Assembly (NCBI GenBank): GCA_025463865.1
Contig: JAODBH010000108.1
Location: 1-33,238, forward strand
Length of the DNA stretch: 33,238 nt
Reading direction: 5' to 3'
DNA from: Actinomycetes bacterium
GTDB taxonomy: Bacteria; Actinomycetota; Acidimicrobiia; IMCC26256; Chersky-534
The notes under the pieces are model-generated. The model made no database searches and was not told the origin of the DNA. It worked only from the letters and a program-made list of their open reading frames with translations. Below are positions 1 to 9,095 of the stretch, piece by piece; within the stretch, counting starts at the first letter, position 1; each line of letters starts with the position of its first letter. The translations under genes were made by a program, and so were the position numbers.

Positions 1-1287
1 CCCCAGAGCCGAAAGCGCCAGTCATTCGTGCGGGCGGAGCGCCACTTACCGGGCGACTCGTGCTCGCCCACCGCCGCGGCGGCGGACCTCGTGCGGTCGT
101 GGATCCGCTCCGAACCTCACGTCGAGCTGGCCCGCATCCACACCCACCGCCGTAAGATCCGCGTCTACGACAGGTCCGGGGCGTCGGTCGGCGAGGTTGA
201 CGACGACGAGGTCACCGCAACCGTTCCCCTTCCGGTCCGGTTCCACGAGGTCGAGGTCGAGATGGACGAGACCGCGCACCCGCACCTCGTCGACGCGCTG
301 GTGCACCGGTTGCGGGCCGCGGGCGCGGGAACCGGCGACTCGAGCTCCAAGGTGGCCCGGGTCCTCGGTGATCGGGCCAAGGAGCCGCCCGACCTGCCGT
401 CTCCGCGGCCGCTCGGTCCCGATTCCACCGTGGCGGACGTCGTCCAAGCGAGCGTCGCGTCCGGCGTCGAGCGGCTGTTGGCCAACGATCCCATCATCCG
501 GACCAGCGACGATCCCGAGGGCATCCACCAGGCCCGGGTCGCTACCCGCCGCCTCCGCTCGGACCTGCGCACGTTCCGACCGGTCATCGACGCCCGCTGG
601 AGCGAGCCGCTACGCGCGGAGCTCAAGTGGTTGGGCGAGGAGATCGGGCGTGTGCGCGACGCCGACGTCCTCCTCGGTCTGCTCCAGACGAAGGCCGCCG
701 ACGTTCCGTCCGATGCAAGGGCGGCGGCCCAGGTGCTCGTCGGCCGGCTTTCGAAGATGCGCGATCGTGACCGCGACGCGTTGCTCCAAGCCATGGCGTC
801 GGAGCGGTACGCGAAGCTGCTCGACCGGCTGGTCGAGGGCGCGGCCGCGCCGGTGATGCGCCACCCCGACGACGCCACGCCCGCGCGCAAGGCCGTCGGG
901 AAGCTGGCGGGACGGCCGTGGAAGCAGCTGCGAAAGCGGGTCCGGCGACTCGGCGAGGAGCCGTCCGATACCGACCTGCACGAGGTCCGCAAGCGGGCGA
1001 AGCAGGCCCGCTACGCGCTCGAGGCGATCGCACCGGTTGCCGGGAGACGCGCCGCCGAACACGGCGCGCGGATCGCGGAGCTGCAGGACGTGCTCGGTGA
1101 CCTGCACGACGCGGTCGTCGCCGCCGGCTGGCTCCACGACGCGGCCCGCGACACCGATGACCCCGACGTCGCGTTCACCGCGGGCCTCATGGCCGCGAGC
1201 TTCGGTGCCGACCGACTGCGTCTGCGCGCCGAGTGGAAGCCGCGCTGGAAGCGCGTCGTGCGGCGCAACCGGTACCGGTACGCCTGA
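1..1287 (+). CDS. CYTH-CHAD domain protein (5' end outside window)
   Basis: The frame is open from base 1, so the true start lies upstream; an internal GTG at 28 is only the first possible start inside the window. The first ~100 residues look like the back half of a CYTH (triphosphate-tunnel) domain: Arg-rich strands such as THRRKIRVYD and an acidic VGEVDDDEV strand. From about residue 130 a CHAD domain follows, with its two characteristic His/Arg helices, GIHQARVATRRLR and DLHEVRKRAKQARYALE. CHAD domains are alpha-helical, positively charged and bind inorganic polyphosphate; CYTH-CHAD fusions are common in bacteria. The likely role is polyphosphate binding or metabolism. The N-terminal acidic/basic catalytic strands of CYTH (ExExK) are not in view, so triphosphatase activity cannot be judged. 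The gene converges on gnd, with only 35 bp between the stops. Confidence 0.85.
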   Translation, partial: PQSRKRQSFVRAERHLPGDSCSPTAAAADLVRSWIRSEPHVELARIHTHRRKIRVYDRSGASVGEVDDDEVTATVPLPVRFHEVEVEMDETAHPHLVDALVHRLRAAGAGTGDSSSKVARVLGDRAKEPPDLPSPRPLGPDSTVADVVQASVASGVERLLANDPIIRTSDDPEGIHQARVATRRLRSDLRTFRPVIDARWSEPLRAELKWLGEEIGRVRDADVLLGLLQTKAADVPSDARAAAQVLVGRLSKMRDRDRDALLQAMASERYAKLLDRLVEGAAAPVMRHPDDATPARKAVGKLAGRPWKQLRKRVRRLGEEPSDTDLHEVRKRAKQARYALEAIAPVAGRRAAEHGARIAELQDVLGDLHDAVVAAGWLHDAARDTDDPDVAFTAGLMAASFGADRLRLRAEWKPRWKRVVRRNRYRYA

Positions 1288-1322
1288 CCGGCACGACGGC
1301 CGGGGTCGACCTTCGCCGACGT

Positions 1323-2774
1323 TCAGCCCCGGACCTCGGAGCCGTCGCCGGCCCACAACGTGTGGAAGGCGCCGTCCTTGTCGACCCGCTCGTAGGTGTG
1401 CGCGCCGAAGTTGTCGCGCAGTCCCTGGATCAGCGCGGCCGGGAGTCGCGGCCGGCGCAGGGCGTCGAAGTACGACAGCAGCGAGCCGAAGGCCGGAACC
1501 GGCACACCCATCTCCGCCGCGGTCTCCACCGTCCGGCGCCAGCTGTCGACCCCGCCCGACACCGCGTCGACGAAGTACGGCGCGACGAGCAGGGTCGGTA
1601 GATCGGGCGCGACGTCGTAGGCCTCACGGATGCGGTCGAGGAAGCGGGCCCGGATGATGCAGCCTCCGCGCCAGATGGTGGCCATCGCGCCCGGGTCGAC
1701 GTCCCAGTCGTACTGGTCACTGCCGGAACGGATCTGGTCGAAGCCCTGGGCGTAGGCCAGCACCTTCGACGAGTACAACGCCCGGCGCACGTCCTCGATG
1801 AACGCGTCGCGGTCGCCCGCCGGTCTCGGGTCCGCGGGGCCGAACGCGTCGCGGGCCGCAGCCCGCTGGTCGGCGTGTCCGGAGAGCGAGCGTGCGAAGA
1901 CGGCCTCCGCGATGCCGGTGATCGGGACGCCGAAGTCGAGGGCGCTCTGCACCGTCCAACGACCGGTGCCCTTCTGCTCGGCCTCGTCCTTCACCACGTC
2001 GACGAACGGGTCGCCGGTCTCGGCGTCGACATGGGCGAGCACGTCGGCGGTGATCTCGATGAGGAACGACTCGAGCTCACCCTCGTTCCAGGTGCGGAAG
2101 ATCTCGGCGATCTCGGCCGGCTCGGCCCCGATGCCGGTGCGGAGCAGGTCGTAGGCCTCGGCGATGAGCTCCATGTCGCCGTACTCGATGCCGTTGTGCA
2201 CCATCTTCACGAAGTGGCCGGCGGCGCCGGGACCGACGTGCACGCAGCACGGCGTCCCGTCGACCTGCGCGGCGATCGTCTCGAAGATCGGGCCCAGCTT
2301 CTCGTAGGACTCGTCCGAGCCACCGGGCATGATGCTCGGTCCGTTGAGCGCACCCTCCTCGCCGCCCGATACGCCGCATCCGACGAAGTGCAGACCGTGT
2401 TCGCGCAGCGCCCCCTCGCGCCGCATCGTGTCGGTGAAGTGCGCGTTGCCGCAATCGATGACGATGTCGCCCTGCTCGAGGAGCGGCACCAGCTCGTTGA
2501 CGACCGCGTCGGTCGGCTCGCCCGCCTGCACCATCACGATCACGGCCCGCGGCTTCTGCAGGCTCGCGACGAAGTCCTCGATCGACTCGCTCGGCACGAA
2601 CGTGCCCTCGTCCCCGAACTCTCCGACCAGCTTCTCGGTGCGCGCGTAGGTTCGGTTGTGCACCGCGACGGTGAAGCCGTGACGGGCCAGGTTCCGGGCG
2701 AGGTTGTGCCCCATCACCGCAAGGCCGGTGACCCCGATCGTCGCGGTGGCCTCGGGCTTCGTCTGCTCCGCCAT
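1323..2774 (-). CDS. gnd: 6-phosphogluconate dehydrogenase, decarboxylating
   Basis: 483 aa, the length of the long homodimeric class. It converts 6-phosphogluconate plus NADP+ to ribulose-5-phosphate, CO2 and NADPH in the cytosolic oxidative pentose phosphate pathway. The Rossmann motif is GLAVMG (residues 17-22). The substrate/catalytic segment GHFVKMVHNGIEYGD (187-200) contains the catalytic Lys190 and Glu197 region, and the KGTGRWT signature follows in the helical C-terminal domain. I chose the ATG at 2774 because GAGGA precedes it by about 9 nt and the protein then begins just before the Rossmann strand; upstream in-frame codons code for unlike sequence. It is divergent from the lipoprotein gene at 2881, with a 106 bp shared upstream region. 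An F420-dependent Fgd-like gene lies about 2.7 kb away. Confidence 0.96.
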   Translation of the reverse strand: MAEQTKPEATATIGVTGLAVMGHNLARNLARHGFTVAVHNRTYARTEKLVGEFGDEGTFVPSESIEDFVASLQKPRAVIVMVQAGEPTDAVVNELVPLLEQGDIVIDCGNAHFTDTMRREGALREHGLHFVGCGVSGGEEGALNGPSIMPGGSDESYEKLGPIFETIAAQVDGTPCCVHVGPGAAGHFVKMVHNGIEYGDMELIAEAYDLLRTGIGAEPAEIAEIFRTWNEGELESFLIEITADVLAHVDAETGDPFVDVVKDEAEQKGTGRWTVQSALDFGVPITGIAEAVFARSLSGHADQRAAARDAFGPADPRPAGDRDAFIEDVRRALYSSKVLAYAQGFDQIRSGSDQYDWDVDPGAMATIWRGGCIIRARFLDRIREAYDVAPDLPTLLVAPYFVDAVSGGVDSWRRTVETAAEMGVPVPAFGSLLSYFDALRRPRLPAALIQGLRDNFGAHTYERVDKDGAFHTLWAGDGSEVRG

Positions 2775-2880
2775 GGTGTCCGTCCTCAGCTCGATGTCGA
2801 GTCCGACTATGTTGCCGGGCCGACCGGGGGAACGCACGAGACGCGGTGATCATCCCCGTGCCGTTGAGGAGCATCGCATC

Positions 2881-4422
2881 GTGATCAGCAGCCGTACCTG
2901 CACCGCGATCGTCGCGATCGGCGCCGGCGCGGTCGTGGCGCTCGGAGGCTGCTCGAGGGGGGACACCGTGGAGGCCTCCCGTTCACTGTCGGCGTCGTCG
3001 AGTGCACGCTCGAAGGCCGCCACCGCCGCACGCCCTCCCGGGCCGGCCGCCGACCTCTCGCAGGAGCTCAGCGGGGGAAACGGCGTCTTCCTGCCGGGCG
3101 GGAGCGCGACGACCGCCTCCTCGATGTCGTCCCCGCCACCGAAGGGCTACGTCGCGCACGAGTACGTCGCGTCGGGCACCGCGACGTCGTACCGCGCCGA
3201 GGGTGAGCTGACGCGCGACGGCCGCTGGACGTTTGTGCCCGCGGACTCCGCGCCGTACCGGACCCGGATCCTCGTCCGCCGACCGGCGGACCCGAAGCGG
3301 TTCAGCGGCAACGTCATCGTCGAGTGGCTCAACGTGAGTGGCGGCGTCGACTCCGGTCCCGACTACGACACGACGCACGAGGAGATCACCCGGGCAGGCG
3401 ACGCCTGGGTCGGCGTCTCCGCGCAGCTCATCGGCGTCATGGGCGGGCCGGTACTCGTGAAAGCCCCCACCTCGGGGCCCGACCTCGTCGGCAAGGGCCT
3501 GCGCGCCATCGACCCCGCCCGGTACGGGACGCTGCAGCACCCGGGCGACGGGTACTCCTACGACATCTTCACCCAGGTCGCCCGTGCGATCCGACTAGGC
3601 GGCACGCCGCTCGGCGGCCTGCACCCGAAGCGACTCATCGGCGCGGGTGAATCGCAGTCGGCCATCGCGCTGGTCACCTACATCAACGGCGTCGCTCCCC
3701 TTGCCCAGGCGTTCGACGGCTACCTCATCCACAGCCGGGGGGCGTCCGGACTTCCTCTGGCGGCGCCGGGCCAAGCGGCCGGGATCGCCGATTCGCTCAG
3801 TGGCCGACCCACGATCTTCCGGACCGATCTCGACGCGCCGATCCTCGACCTGCAGACCGAGAGCGACACCGGTCTGCTCGGCTCGCTCGCCGCCCGTCAA
3901 CCCGACGACGCGCACTTCCGGCTGTGGGAGGTCGCGGGCACCGCGCATGCCGACGCTCGACTGCTGGGCGCGGTCGCAACGCAGCTCGACTGCGGCCTTC
4001 CCGTGAACAACGGCCCGATGCATGTCGTCGTGAAGGCCGGCTTGCACGCACTCGACACGTGGCTGCGCACCGGAACGCCACCACCGAAGGCGCCGCGCTT
4101 CGAGACCACCTCCGGTGCGAAGCCGGAGCTGCGTCGCGACGCCGACGGCATCGTGCTCGGCGGGATCCGCACGCCACCGGTCGACGTTCCCGTCGTGGTG
4201 CTGTCGGGGGTCGTGCAACCGGGCGCCTCGACGATCTGCCTGCTCAGCGGGTCCACCAAGCCACTGACCGCAGCGCGGATCGCGCAGCTGTACCCGTCGC
4301 AGGCGGCGTACACGAAGCGCTATCGCGCCAGCATGGCCCGCGCGATCAAGGCCGGCCACGTGCTCGCGGCCGACCGTCGGGCGATGCTCGCCTACGCGCA
4401 GCCGCAACTCGTCCAGCCGTGA
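2881..4422 (+). CDS. Alpha/beta-hydrolase domain lipoprotein
   Basis: 513 aa from the GTG at 2881, which has GAGGAG about 10 nt upstream. Residues 1-24 form a lipoprotein signal peptide (hydrophobic core AIVAIGAGAVVALGGC) with lipobox LGGC and lipidated Cys24, followed by a Ser/Ala/Pro-rich linker to about residue 85. The rest resembles the large 'alpha/beta hydrolase domain' family (Abhydrolase_10-like): the GNVIVEWLNVSGG strand, a nucleophile elbow GESQS with Ser258, and a late Thr/Ala-His segment (AGTAHAD) that may hold the catalytic His. It is predicted to be a membrane-anchored extracytoplasmic esterase or lipase of unknown substrate. It is divergently transcribed from gnd. The fold call is fairly sure; the substrate is not. 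Confidence 0.8.
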   Translation: MISSRTCTAIVAIGAGAVVALGGCSRGDTVEASRSLSASSSARSKAATAARPPGPAADLSQELSGGNGVFLPGGSATTASSMSSPPPKGYVAHEYVASGTATSYRAEGELTRDGRWTFVPADSAPYRTRILVRRPADPKRFSGNVIVEWLNVSGGVDSGPDYDTTHEEITRAGDAWVGVSAQLIGVMGGPVLVKAPTSGPDLVGKGLRAIDPARYGTLQHPGDGYSYDIFTQVARAIRLGGTPLGGLHPKRLIGAGESQSAIALVTYINGVAPLAQAFDGYLIHSRGASGLPLAAPGQAAGIADSLSGRPTIFRTDLDAPILDLQTESDTGLLGSLAARQPDDAHFRLWEVAGTAHADARLLGAVATQLDCGLPVNNGPMHVVVKAGLHALDTWLRTGTPPPKAPRFETTSGAKPELRRDADGIVLGGIRTPPVDVPVVVLSGVVQPGASTICLLSGSTKPLTAARIAQLYPSQAAYTKRYRASMARAIKAGHVLAADRRAMLAYAQPQLVQP

Positions 4423-4624
4423 CGCCGAAGCGTTAGCCCAGGCTGTCCAGCTCCTGGTCGGCCTCGAGGCGTCGCCGTTCGTCCGCGACTTCCGGCTACC
4501 TGGTAGATCCCGGGCCCGCCAGCAGGGTGCCCGGACGGCGGCTGCCTTCGAAGACGAAGTCGGCCCCGGGCGCGACCGTCATCTCCTGAGCCCACCCGGG
4601 TGCTCGCAAGGAGGAGGCTGTGCG

Positions 4625-5512
4625 ATGACCGACAACCATGATCGGGTGGCGTTCATCGGCACCGGCACGATGGGTCACGCCATGGCCACCAACGCGTTGC
4701 GGGCCGGCATCCCGACGACCGTCTGGAACCGCGAGGTGGAGGCGACCCGGGATCTCGCGAAGCTCGGCGCCGACGTCGCCGAGACCCCGGCCGACGCCGC
4801 CACGCGCGCCGCGCTCGTCGTCACGATGGTGACCGACGCCGACGCGGTGATCTCGATCGCCCGTGATCAGGGGATGCTCGACGCGCTCGCACCGGGAGCG
4901 ATCTGGGCCCAGATGAGCACGATCGGAGTCGTTGGCACCGAACGCGTCATCTCCCTCGTGGACCAGGAGCGTCCTGACATCATCCTCGTCGACGCCCCCG
5001 TGTCGGGAAGCAAGGAGCCCGCCGAGCAAGGCCAATTGACGATCTTCGCGTCGGGTCCCGATACGGCGCGAGCGCCTCTCACCCCCTTGTTCGACGCCCT
5101 CGGGCAACGCACGATCTGGGTCGGACCGGTGGGAACCGGAACCCGCGTGAAGATCGTGAACAACACCTGGCTCGCGTTCGGAGCGGAGGCCGTGGATGCC
5201 TCGGTCGCCCTCGGTCACCGGTTGGGACTCGAGCCCCAGGCGGTGGAGGACGCTCTCGGTGGCGGCCCGCTCGTGTCGCCGTGGCAGGCAGCCAAGCTGC
5301 GACGCATCATCGACGGCGACTTCTCGCCGCAGTTCGCGCTGTCGCTGGCGCTCAAGGACGTACGCCTCGCGCTCGACGCGGCCGATGCCGACCGGTTCTC
5401 CGCCCTCGCGTCCCTGGCCGACGAGTGGGAACGGGTCGTCCAGCTGGGGTGGGGCGACCAGGACCTCACGGTCGTGACGCGGGCGCTCGAAGAGCAGGGG
5501 GCCACGCAATGA
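4625..5512 (+). CDS. 3-hydroxyisobutyrate dehydrogenase-family oxidoreductase
   Basis: 295 aa beta-hydroxyacid dehydrogenase. An N-terminal NAD(P)-binding Rossmann motif GTGTMG (residues 12-17) is followed by the substrate-binding segment DAPVSGSKEPAEQG (about 123-136) and the catalytic Lys176 in GTRVKIVNN, then a C-terminal all-helical dimerisation domain. The family oxidises 3-hydroxyisobutyrate, tartronate semialdehyde, GHB-type or related 3-hydroxyacids; substrate cannot be read from these motifs. The start is the ATG at 4625, preceded by AAGGAGGAGG. The stop overlaps the start of the next gene (ATGA, 4 bp), so the two are almost certainly translated together. The partner is an F420-dependent oxidoreductase, suggesting paired redox steps on related substrates (inference). 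Confidence 0.88.
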   Translation: MTDNHDRVAFIGTGTMGHAMATNALRAGIPTTVWNREVEATRDLAKLGADVAETPADAATRAALVVTMVTDADAVISIARDQGMLDALAPGAIWAQMSTIGVVGTERVISLVDQERPDIILVDAPVSGSKEPAEQGQLTIFASGPDTARAPLTPLFDALGQRTIWVGPVGTGTRVKIVNNTWLAFGAEAVDASVALGHRLGLEPQAVEDALGGGPLVSPWQAAKLRRIIDGDFSPQFALSLALKDVRLALDAADADRFSALASLADEWERVVQLGWGDQDLTVVTRALEEQGATQ

Positions 5513-6474
5513 CGCGGATCGGCTACACGATGATGTGCGAGCAGGCCGGCCCGAAGCAGCTGGTGCGCGACGTCGCGCTCGCCGAGGAAGCGGGCTTCGA
5601 CTTCGCGGTCATCAGCGACCACTACTCGCCGTGGCTCGAGTCCCAGGGGCATTCTCCGTACACCTGGAGCGTGCTCGGGGCGGCGGCCCAGGCCACCGAG
5701 CACATCCCGCTGATGACGTACGTGACGTGCCCGATCCGCCGTTACCACCCTGCGGTCGTCGCCCAGAAGGCGGCGACCATGCAACTCCTGTCCGACGGTC
5801 GGTTCACCCTCGGGCTCGGTGCCGGTGAGAACCTGAACGAGCACATCATCGGTGGGCGGTGGCCGATCGCGGGCGTGCGCCACGAGATGTTGGAGGAGGC
5901 CGTCGGGATCATCCGCGCCCTCTGGTCCGGCGACACGGTGACGTTGCGCGGCAAGCACTTCGACGTCGAGGCCGCGAGGATCTGGGATCTCCCCGACTCC
6001 CTTCCTGAGATCGGCATCGCGGTATCCGGCCCGGAGAGCTGTCGACTCGCGGGACGCCACGCCGACATCATGATCGCGGTCGAGCCCCGACCGAAGCTCG
6101 GCGAGATGTTCGACCACGCGGGAGGTGCCGGGAAGCCGCGCGTCGGCCAGATCGCGCTGTCGTACGACCCCGACGAGGGAATCGCGGTCAAGCGGGCGAT
6201 GGAGCAGTTCCGCTGGTTCACCGGCAGCTGGCGGGTCAACGCCGAGCTCCCGGTGCCCGCGTCGTTCGACGCCGCGTCCCGGATGGTGCGGGAGGAAGAC
6301 GTGACGGCACAGATGCCCTGCGGTGCTGATGTCCAGCGCCACGTCGCCGGGATACGCAAGTTCGAGTCCGCGGGCTTCACGCACGTCGCGTTGGTACAGG
6401 TCGGAAGCGAGACCCAGGAGCAGTTCATCTCCTGGGCCGCGACCGAGCTGCTCCCAGCCCTTCGCGCCGCATGA
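5509..6474 (+). CDS. F420-dependent LLM-class oxidoreductase, Fgd-like (TIGR03557-type)
   Basis: 321 aa luciferase-like (LLM) TIM-barrel flavin/deazaflavin enzyme. It closely follows F420-dependent glucose-6-phosphate dehydrogenase in its active site: SDHYSPW gives His38 and Trp42, and GAGENLNE gives Glu107. From memory these align with His40, Trp44 and Glu109 of mycobacterial Fgd1. This predicts hydride transfer from a hydroxyl or aldehyde substrate to F420 in the cytosol. The phosphate-binding Lys/Arg set of true Fgd could not be placed confidently, so glucose-6-phosphate is only one possible substrate; the wider family also acts on alcohols. The start at 5509 overlaps the upstream stop by 4 bp (ATGA); a longer open frame upstream has no family similarity. 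It converges with the molybdopterin oxidoreductase gene. Confidence 0.88.
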   Translation: MTRIGYTMMCEQAGPKQLVRDVALAEEAGFDFAVISDHYSPWLESQGHSPYTWSVLGAAAQATEHIPLMTYVTCPIRRYHPAVVAQKAATMQLLSDGRFTLGLGAGENLNEHIIGGRWPIAGVRHEMLEEAVGIIRALWSGDTVTLRGKHFDVEAARIWDLPDSLPEIGIAVSGPESCRLAGRHADIMIAVEPRPKLGEMFDHAGGAGKPRVGQIALSYDPDEGIAVKRAMEQFRWFTGSWRVNAELPVPASFDAASRMVREEDVTAQMPCGADVQRHVAGIRKFESAGFTHVALVQVGSETQEQFISWAATELLPALRAA

Positions 6475-6519
6475 CCCACGCCCGAACCGCACGCGGCGCC
6501 TCGGGTAGGAATCCGGCCG

Positions 6520-8880
6520 CTACGTCGGTGCCGGCTCCGCTGTCGTCACCTCCACGACGAGGTGCTTGGTCACCGGCTGCTCGCTTTGCGTGCTGATGTC
6601 GGCGAGGCCGCAGAGGACGTTGAGCTCCGGCATGTACCCCGCGGCGTTGCCCGGTGGGATGTCGTAGGCGACGGCGCGGTAGCCGTAGACCTTCCGCTCC
6701 GTGCCGTCCTTCGAGAAGCTCCTGACGTCGATCAGCCCGAACTCGGCGAGCCCGCGGTCACGCATGTCGTTCTCGTTCATGAAGATCACGGTGCGCAGGC
6801 CCTTCAACCCCCGATACCGATCGTCGTTGGAGTAGATGGTGGTGTTGAACTGATCGTGCGAGCGCACCGTCGTCAGCATGAGACGTCCGTCGCCCGGGTC
6901 GACATCGTCCGGCAACGGTGCGGACGAGAACTCGGCCCGGCCCGAGGGAGTCTGGAAGACACGGTCGCGGGCCAGCTGACGGATCCGGAAGCCGTGGGGG
7001 TGGCGGGCGCGTGCGTTGAAGTCCTCGAACCCGTCGAGGACGCGGGCCATCGTGTCGCGGATGAGGTCGTAGTTCCCGCGGTAGCTCGCCCACGGCGTCT
7101 TGCTGTCGGGGAGGGTGGCCTGGGCCATCCCCGCGAGGATCGCGGTCTCCGAGCGCAGGTTGGGTGAGACGGGCTCCTTCATCCCGAACGAGATGTGCAC
7201 CATCGACATCGCGTCCTCGACCGTCACCCCCTGTTCGCCGCTCGCCTGGCGGTCCCGTTCCGAGCGCCCGAGGCACGGGAGGATGAGGGCGCGCTTCCCG
7301 TGCACGATGTGGCTCCGGTTGAGCTTGGTGCTCACCTGGACGGTGAGGTCGCAGTTGCGCAGCCCCTCGAACGTGGCGGGTTGGTCGGGTGCCGCGAGGG
7401 CGAAGTTGCCACCCAACGAGACGAAGACCTTCACGTCACCGCTGCGCATGCCTTCGATCGTGGGGACGGTGCCCAACCCCTCTTCGCGCGGCGGCTCGAA
7501 GCCACACACCTCTCCGAGCCGGTCGAGGAAGTCCTTCGGAGGCCGGTGGTTGATGCCGCAGGTCCGGTTTCCCTGCACGTTGCTGTGGCCCCGGACCGGG
7601 CAGGGTCCGGCTCCGTCGCGGCCGATGTTGCCGCGCAACAGCAGCACGTTGACGATCTCGCGCACCGTGTCGACGCCGTGCTCGTGCTGGGTCAGGCCGA
7701 GGCACCAGGCGATGATGGCGCGCTGCGACGCCAGGTACGAGTCCGCGAGCTTGCGGATGTCCGGCTCGGCGATGCCGGATCCGTCGACCAGCTCGGACCA
7801 GGGGGTGGACGCGACCAGGGCCCTGTACTCGTCGAAGCCGTGCGTGAAGCGCTCGATGAAGTCCCGGTCGATTGCGTCGGAGTCCTGCTCCGTCGCCTCG
7901 AGGACCGCTTTGGCGACACCGCGCAGGAGCGCCATGTCGCCGCCGATCCGCACCTGCACGTTCATGGTGCCGATCTTGGTCGCGCGGAACCTCGCCATCT
8001 CGACGAACTCGTGGGGGACGATCGTGCGCCTCGAGGCCGCCTCGATGAGCGGATTGATGTGGACGAGCTGCGCGCCACGTCGTTCGGCCTCGGCCAGCCA
8101 CGTGAGCATCCGCGGCGCGTTCGAGGCGGCGTTGTCGCCCAGGAGCCAGATGGCGTCGGCGTCGGCCCAGTCGTGCAGGTCGACGGTCCCCTTCCCGCTC
8201 CCGATCGCCGCAGTCAGCGCCCGGCCGCTCGCCTCGTGGCACATGTTCGAGCAATCCGGGAGGTTGTTGGTGCCGAACTCCCGCACCCACAGTTGGTACA
8301 GGAACGTCGCCTCGTTGCTCAGCCGGCCGGACGTGTAGAACGCCGCCTGGTGCGGACTGTCCAGCGCGCGGAGCGTGTCGCCGACCAGCGCGAACGCGTC
8401 GTCCCAGGAGATGGGCTCGTACTTGTCGGTCGCCGGGTTGTAGCTCAGAGGCTCGGCGAGCCGCCCCAGGTCCTCGAGGTCGTAGTCGGTCCACCCGGCC
8501 AACTCCGCGACCGTGTGCGCGGAGAAGAACTCCGGGTTGGCCTTCGCGTGCGCCATCTCCCAGGTGACGTGCTTGGCGCCGTTCTCGCAGATGTCGAGAT
8601 GGAGGCCGTCGGGGTCGTCAGGCCAAGCACAGCCCGGGCAGTCGAAGCCCCCGTCCTCCTGATTCATCATGAAGAGCGCACGGAAACCCTCCAACGGCTC
8701 CCCGGCGCGCTCGAGCACGCGCGCGACGCTGCGGGCCGCACCCCAACCGGCAGCAGGATGGTCGTACTCGTGACGGGAGTAGTGGCCGTCGGGCACCGGG
8801 CCGCGACCCAACGCCGGCTCGCCCGGCACCGCGCCGAGCATCAGCTGCTCCTTGTCGGGGGACTTGTCCGATGGCGACAT
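6520..8880 (-). CDS. FdhF/YdeP-family molybdopterin oxidoreductase
   Basis: 786 aa bis-MGD molybdenum/tungsten enzyme of the FdhF/YdeP alpha-subunit type. The N-terminus has Cys81 and Cys84 (CPGC) and Cys98, a reduced version of the usual [4Fe-4S] Cys set. The segment TSGRLSNEATF...GTNNLPDCSNMCHEASG (about 183-219) aligns with formate dehydrogenase H around its selenocysteine; here Cys214 is the probable Mo ligand. WLLGDNAASNAPRM (about 243) and GNRTCGINHRP are further family-like segments. The C-terminus carries the molydop-binding beta-barrel (RLMLTTVRSHDQFNTTIYS). The start ATG has a strong AAGGAGG. E. coli YdeP is linked to acid resistance, but the reaction is unknown. No FdhD, electron-transfer subunit or cofactor gene lies nearby, so it may act as a stand-alone cytoplasmic enzyme. 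Confidence 0.92.
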   Translation of the reverse strand: MSPSDKSPDKEQLMLGAVPGEPALGRGPVPDGHYSRHEYDHPAAGWGAARSVARVLERAGEPLEGFRALFMMNQEDGGFDCPGCAWPDDPDGLHLDICENGAKHVTWEMAHAKANPEFFSAHTVAELAGWTDYDLEDLGRLAEPLSYNPATDKYEPISWDDAFALVGDTLRALDSPHQAAFYTSGRLSNEATFLYQLWVREFGTNNLPDCSNMCHEASGRALTAAIGSGKGTVDLHDWADADAIWLLGDNAASNAPRMLTWLAEAERRGAQLVHINPLIEAASRRTIVPHEFVEMARFRATKIGTMNVQVRIGGDMALLRGVAKAVLEATEQDSDAIDRDFIERFTHGFDEYRALVASTPWSELVDGSGIAEPDIRKLADSYLASQRAIIAWCLGLTQHEHGVDTVREIVNVLLLRGNIGRDGAGPCPVRGHSNVQGNRTCGINHRPPKDFLDRLGEVCGFEPPREEGLGTVPTIEGMRSGDVKVFVSLGGNFALAAPDQPATFEGLRNCDLTVQVSTKLNRSHIVHGKRALILPCLGRSERDRQASGEQGVTVEDAMSMVHISFGMKEPVSPNLRSETAILAGMAQATLPDSKTPWASYRGNYDLIRDTMARVLDGFEDFNARARHPHGFRIRQLARDRVFQTPSGRAEFSSAPLPDDVDPGDGRLMLTTVRSHDQFNTTIYSNDDRYRGLKGLRTVIFMNENDMRDRGLAEFGLIDVRSFSKDGTERKVYGYRAVAYDIPPGNAAGYMPELNVLCGLADISTQSEQPVTKHLVVEVTTAEPAPT

Positions 8881-9095
8881 GAGGTTGCCTCCTTGTCCGT
8901 GGAGGGCTCCGGGTGCTTGACGGACCCGGCTCGATCGCTGGGCAGCGAGAGGTCGGAGTCGCCCGTGTCGAGGCGCGTTGCCTTCGTCAGCGTATCGATC
9001 GTGACGGCATTGGCAAGGAGAACCACCCTCCGAAAGTCCTGGCGCGTGGACCCAACGATCGGTGACGGTGGGGCGTCGTTCTCACAGGGGGTCCG

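Noticed and set aside
4491-4505. CTACC-T-GGTAG small palindrome after the lipoprotein gene
   Set aside because: Only 5-bp arms and no supporting context.
9020-9047. GAACC ... CGTG, a possible ECF promoter before the sigma gene
   Set aside because: Spacing of 19 nt is too long for ECF promoters and the -10 is weak.
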